Source: CAXBPY01 sp003455275 (GTDB taxonomy: Bacteria > Bacteroidota > Bacteroidia > Chitinophagales > UBA10324). Taken from it: DNA of 13,600 bases. Shown in pieces: positions 12,772 through 13,600 of the stretch. The notes under the pieces were generated by a model, which saw only the letters and a program-made list of their open reading frames with translations, did not search any database and was not told the DNA's origin. Location of the stretch: the NCBI GenBank assembly GCA_963977675.1, contig CAXBPY010000070.1, positions 1 to 13,600 of the forward strand. The letters run 5' to 3'. How positions within the stretch are numbered: the first letter of the stretch is position 1; each line of letters opens with the position of its first letter. A program made the position numbers and the translations under genes.

Positions 12772-13600
12772 TAAAAAAAATTCTCACTCTTCTGTTTGTA
12801 GCATTTGCAAACAATCTTTTTGCTCAAAGCAACATTGTAACTTATGCAGGTGGCAGCGGCAAAGAAACTTTCTACGATGTCATGCAAATTACTGATGGCA
12901 CTTTTCTCGTAACCGGTTATGCTCAGGATTTAAGCTGGACAGGTGCTGCACCGCAAGTGCAATTAACTTACACTGCTTCTATTCCAAATGCACTCGGAAC
13001 AAATCGATATGGATTCATTCTGCATTTGTCAAGTAACCTTCAAACTATTTTGCAGGTGATTCATTTTCCGCAGGGCGCAGTGGAAGATATTCGTTTCATC
13101 AAAACCAATTCGCAACCTTACACACCAACAGGTGACCTTTATATCAGTTGCAACACGGCAGATAATGACGCAAACAATGGCGGCTACATCATAGCCAAAT
13201 TGAATCACAACTTTATCAATGGTATTCCATCATCGCTTGAATGGGTTAATGTGGTGTGGGCAAAGTCGGGTCCCAAGGATTATCATCCGTGGGATGTAAC
13301 AAGTGATGGAAGAGTTTACTACATCAGCGGAGAAGCCCACGGATATGATTGGAGTGCGATATACTGCCTCAATCAAAACGGGCAACGAATGGTCGTGAAT
13401 AATTGGCGCACGCATTGGCTCACCAATGGAAATGAATGGAAAGGAACACCGGCATCTGCTAATCCGCTTGGCAGTATTGACTCGGTGAATTACAGTGGAA
13501 TTGTTTTGAAGATTACCGGTCGCTGCGAATTGCGTTCGTGGACAACAACTGATTTTAATACAATACTTCCTGATGGAAATGGCGGAACAAAAAAAGGAAA
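12768..13600 (+). CDS. Secreted protein of unknown function (N-terminal part, cut by the window edge)
   Basis: An open frame of 277 codons starts at ATG 12768 and has no stop before the right edge, so the C-terminus is missing. Residues 1-19 are a Sec signal peptide (MIKKILTLLFVAFANNLFA, cleavage before Gln20). The mature start GGSGKETFYDVMQITDGTFL is like the repeat units of bacterial beta-propeller proteins. Later parts (GFILHLSSNLQTI, YISCNTADNDANNGGYIIAK, GRVYYISGEAHGYDW) repeat the theme of a strand pair followed by Gly/Asn turns. Bacteroidota proteins of this style are often large and carry a C-terminal type IX secretion signal, but that part lies outside the window, so it is inference only. 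No Shine-Dalgarno site is seen. An 8-codon frame overlaps the start. Confidence 0.8.
   Translation, partial: MIKKILTLLFVAFANNLFAQSNIVTYAGGSGKETFYDVMQITDGTFLVTGYAQDLSWTGAAPQVQLTYTASIPNALGTNRYGFILHLSSNLQTILQVIHFPQGAVEDIRFIKTNSQPYTPTGDLYISCNTADNDANNGGYIIAKLNHNFINGIPSSLEWVNVVWAKSGPKDYHPWDVTSDGRVYYISGEAHGYDWSAIYCLNQNGQRMVVNNWRTHWLTNGNEWKGTPASANPLGSIDSVNYSGIVLKITGRCELRSWTTTDFNTILPDGNGGTKKG

Noticed and set aside
13230..13415. Minus-strand open frame near the right end
   Set aside because: It lies antisense to the secreted-protein frame, which has a signal peptide and continuous coding character.

Overview
The window looks like ordinary chromosome from a member of the Bacteroidota, probably an uncultured, AT-rich environmental lineage. 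The signs are: a promoter upstream of rpsP that matches the Bacteroidota -33/-7 form (TTTG, then TANNTTTG); A-rich leaders that mostly lack Shine-Dalgarno sites; an S16 protein with a long basic tail; an ECF sigma factor overlapping a membrane-anchored, barrel-like partner; secreted proteins and a lipoprotein of Bacteroidota style; and an MqnA (futalosine route) menaquinone enzyme. No phage, insertion sequence, CRISPR, tRNA or rRNA was seen.

Layout. Bases 1-479 (minus) hold the N-terminus of a large exported protein that runs off the left edge. Divergent from it, rpsP (plus) has its own promoter and a strong terminator, followed by rimM (plus). Converging on rimM is a two-gene minus unit in which a histidine phosphatase overlaps mqnA by 14 bases. 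Divergent from that unit, a plus block carries cyanophycinase with its own promoter, purB, and, 21 bases later, a membrane GT-C/TMTC-like protein with C-terminal TPRs.

From 7418 to 11848 everything reads on the minus strand. In transcription order these are an ECF sigma factor, an overlapping gene for a one-helix anchor plus barrel-like protein, a 15-bp hairpin, an SCP2-domain protein, cystathionine beta-synthase and a lipoprotein. The right end returns to the plus strand with a six-helix membrane protein of unknown function and the N-terminal 277 codons of a secreted protein cut off by the window edge.

How the genes relate. Most are housekeeping: ribosome subunit and assembly (rpsP, rimM), purine synthesis (purB), quinone synthesis (mqnA) and transsulfuration (cbs). 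The most system-like element is the sigma factor with its overlapping envelope-spanning partner, a plausible surface-signalling pair. Second is the phosphatase-mqnA coupling. Third is a cyanophycinase with no cyanophycin synthetase in view. I did not find a clearly unprecedented system. The start codons of rimM, mqnA, the phosphatase, cyanophycinase and the lipoprotein were revised from the longest open frames for the reasons given in each entry.
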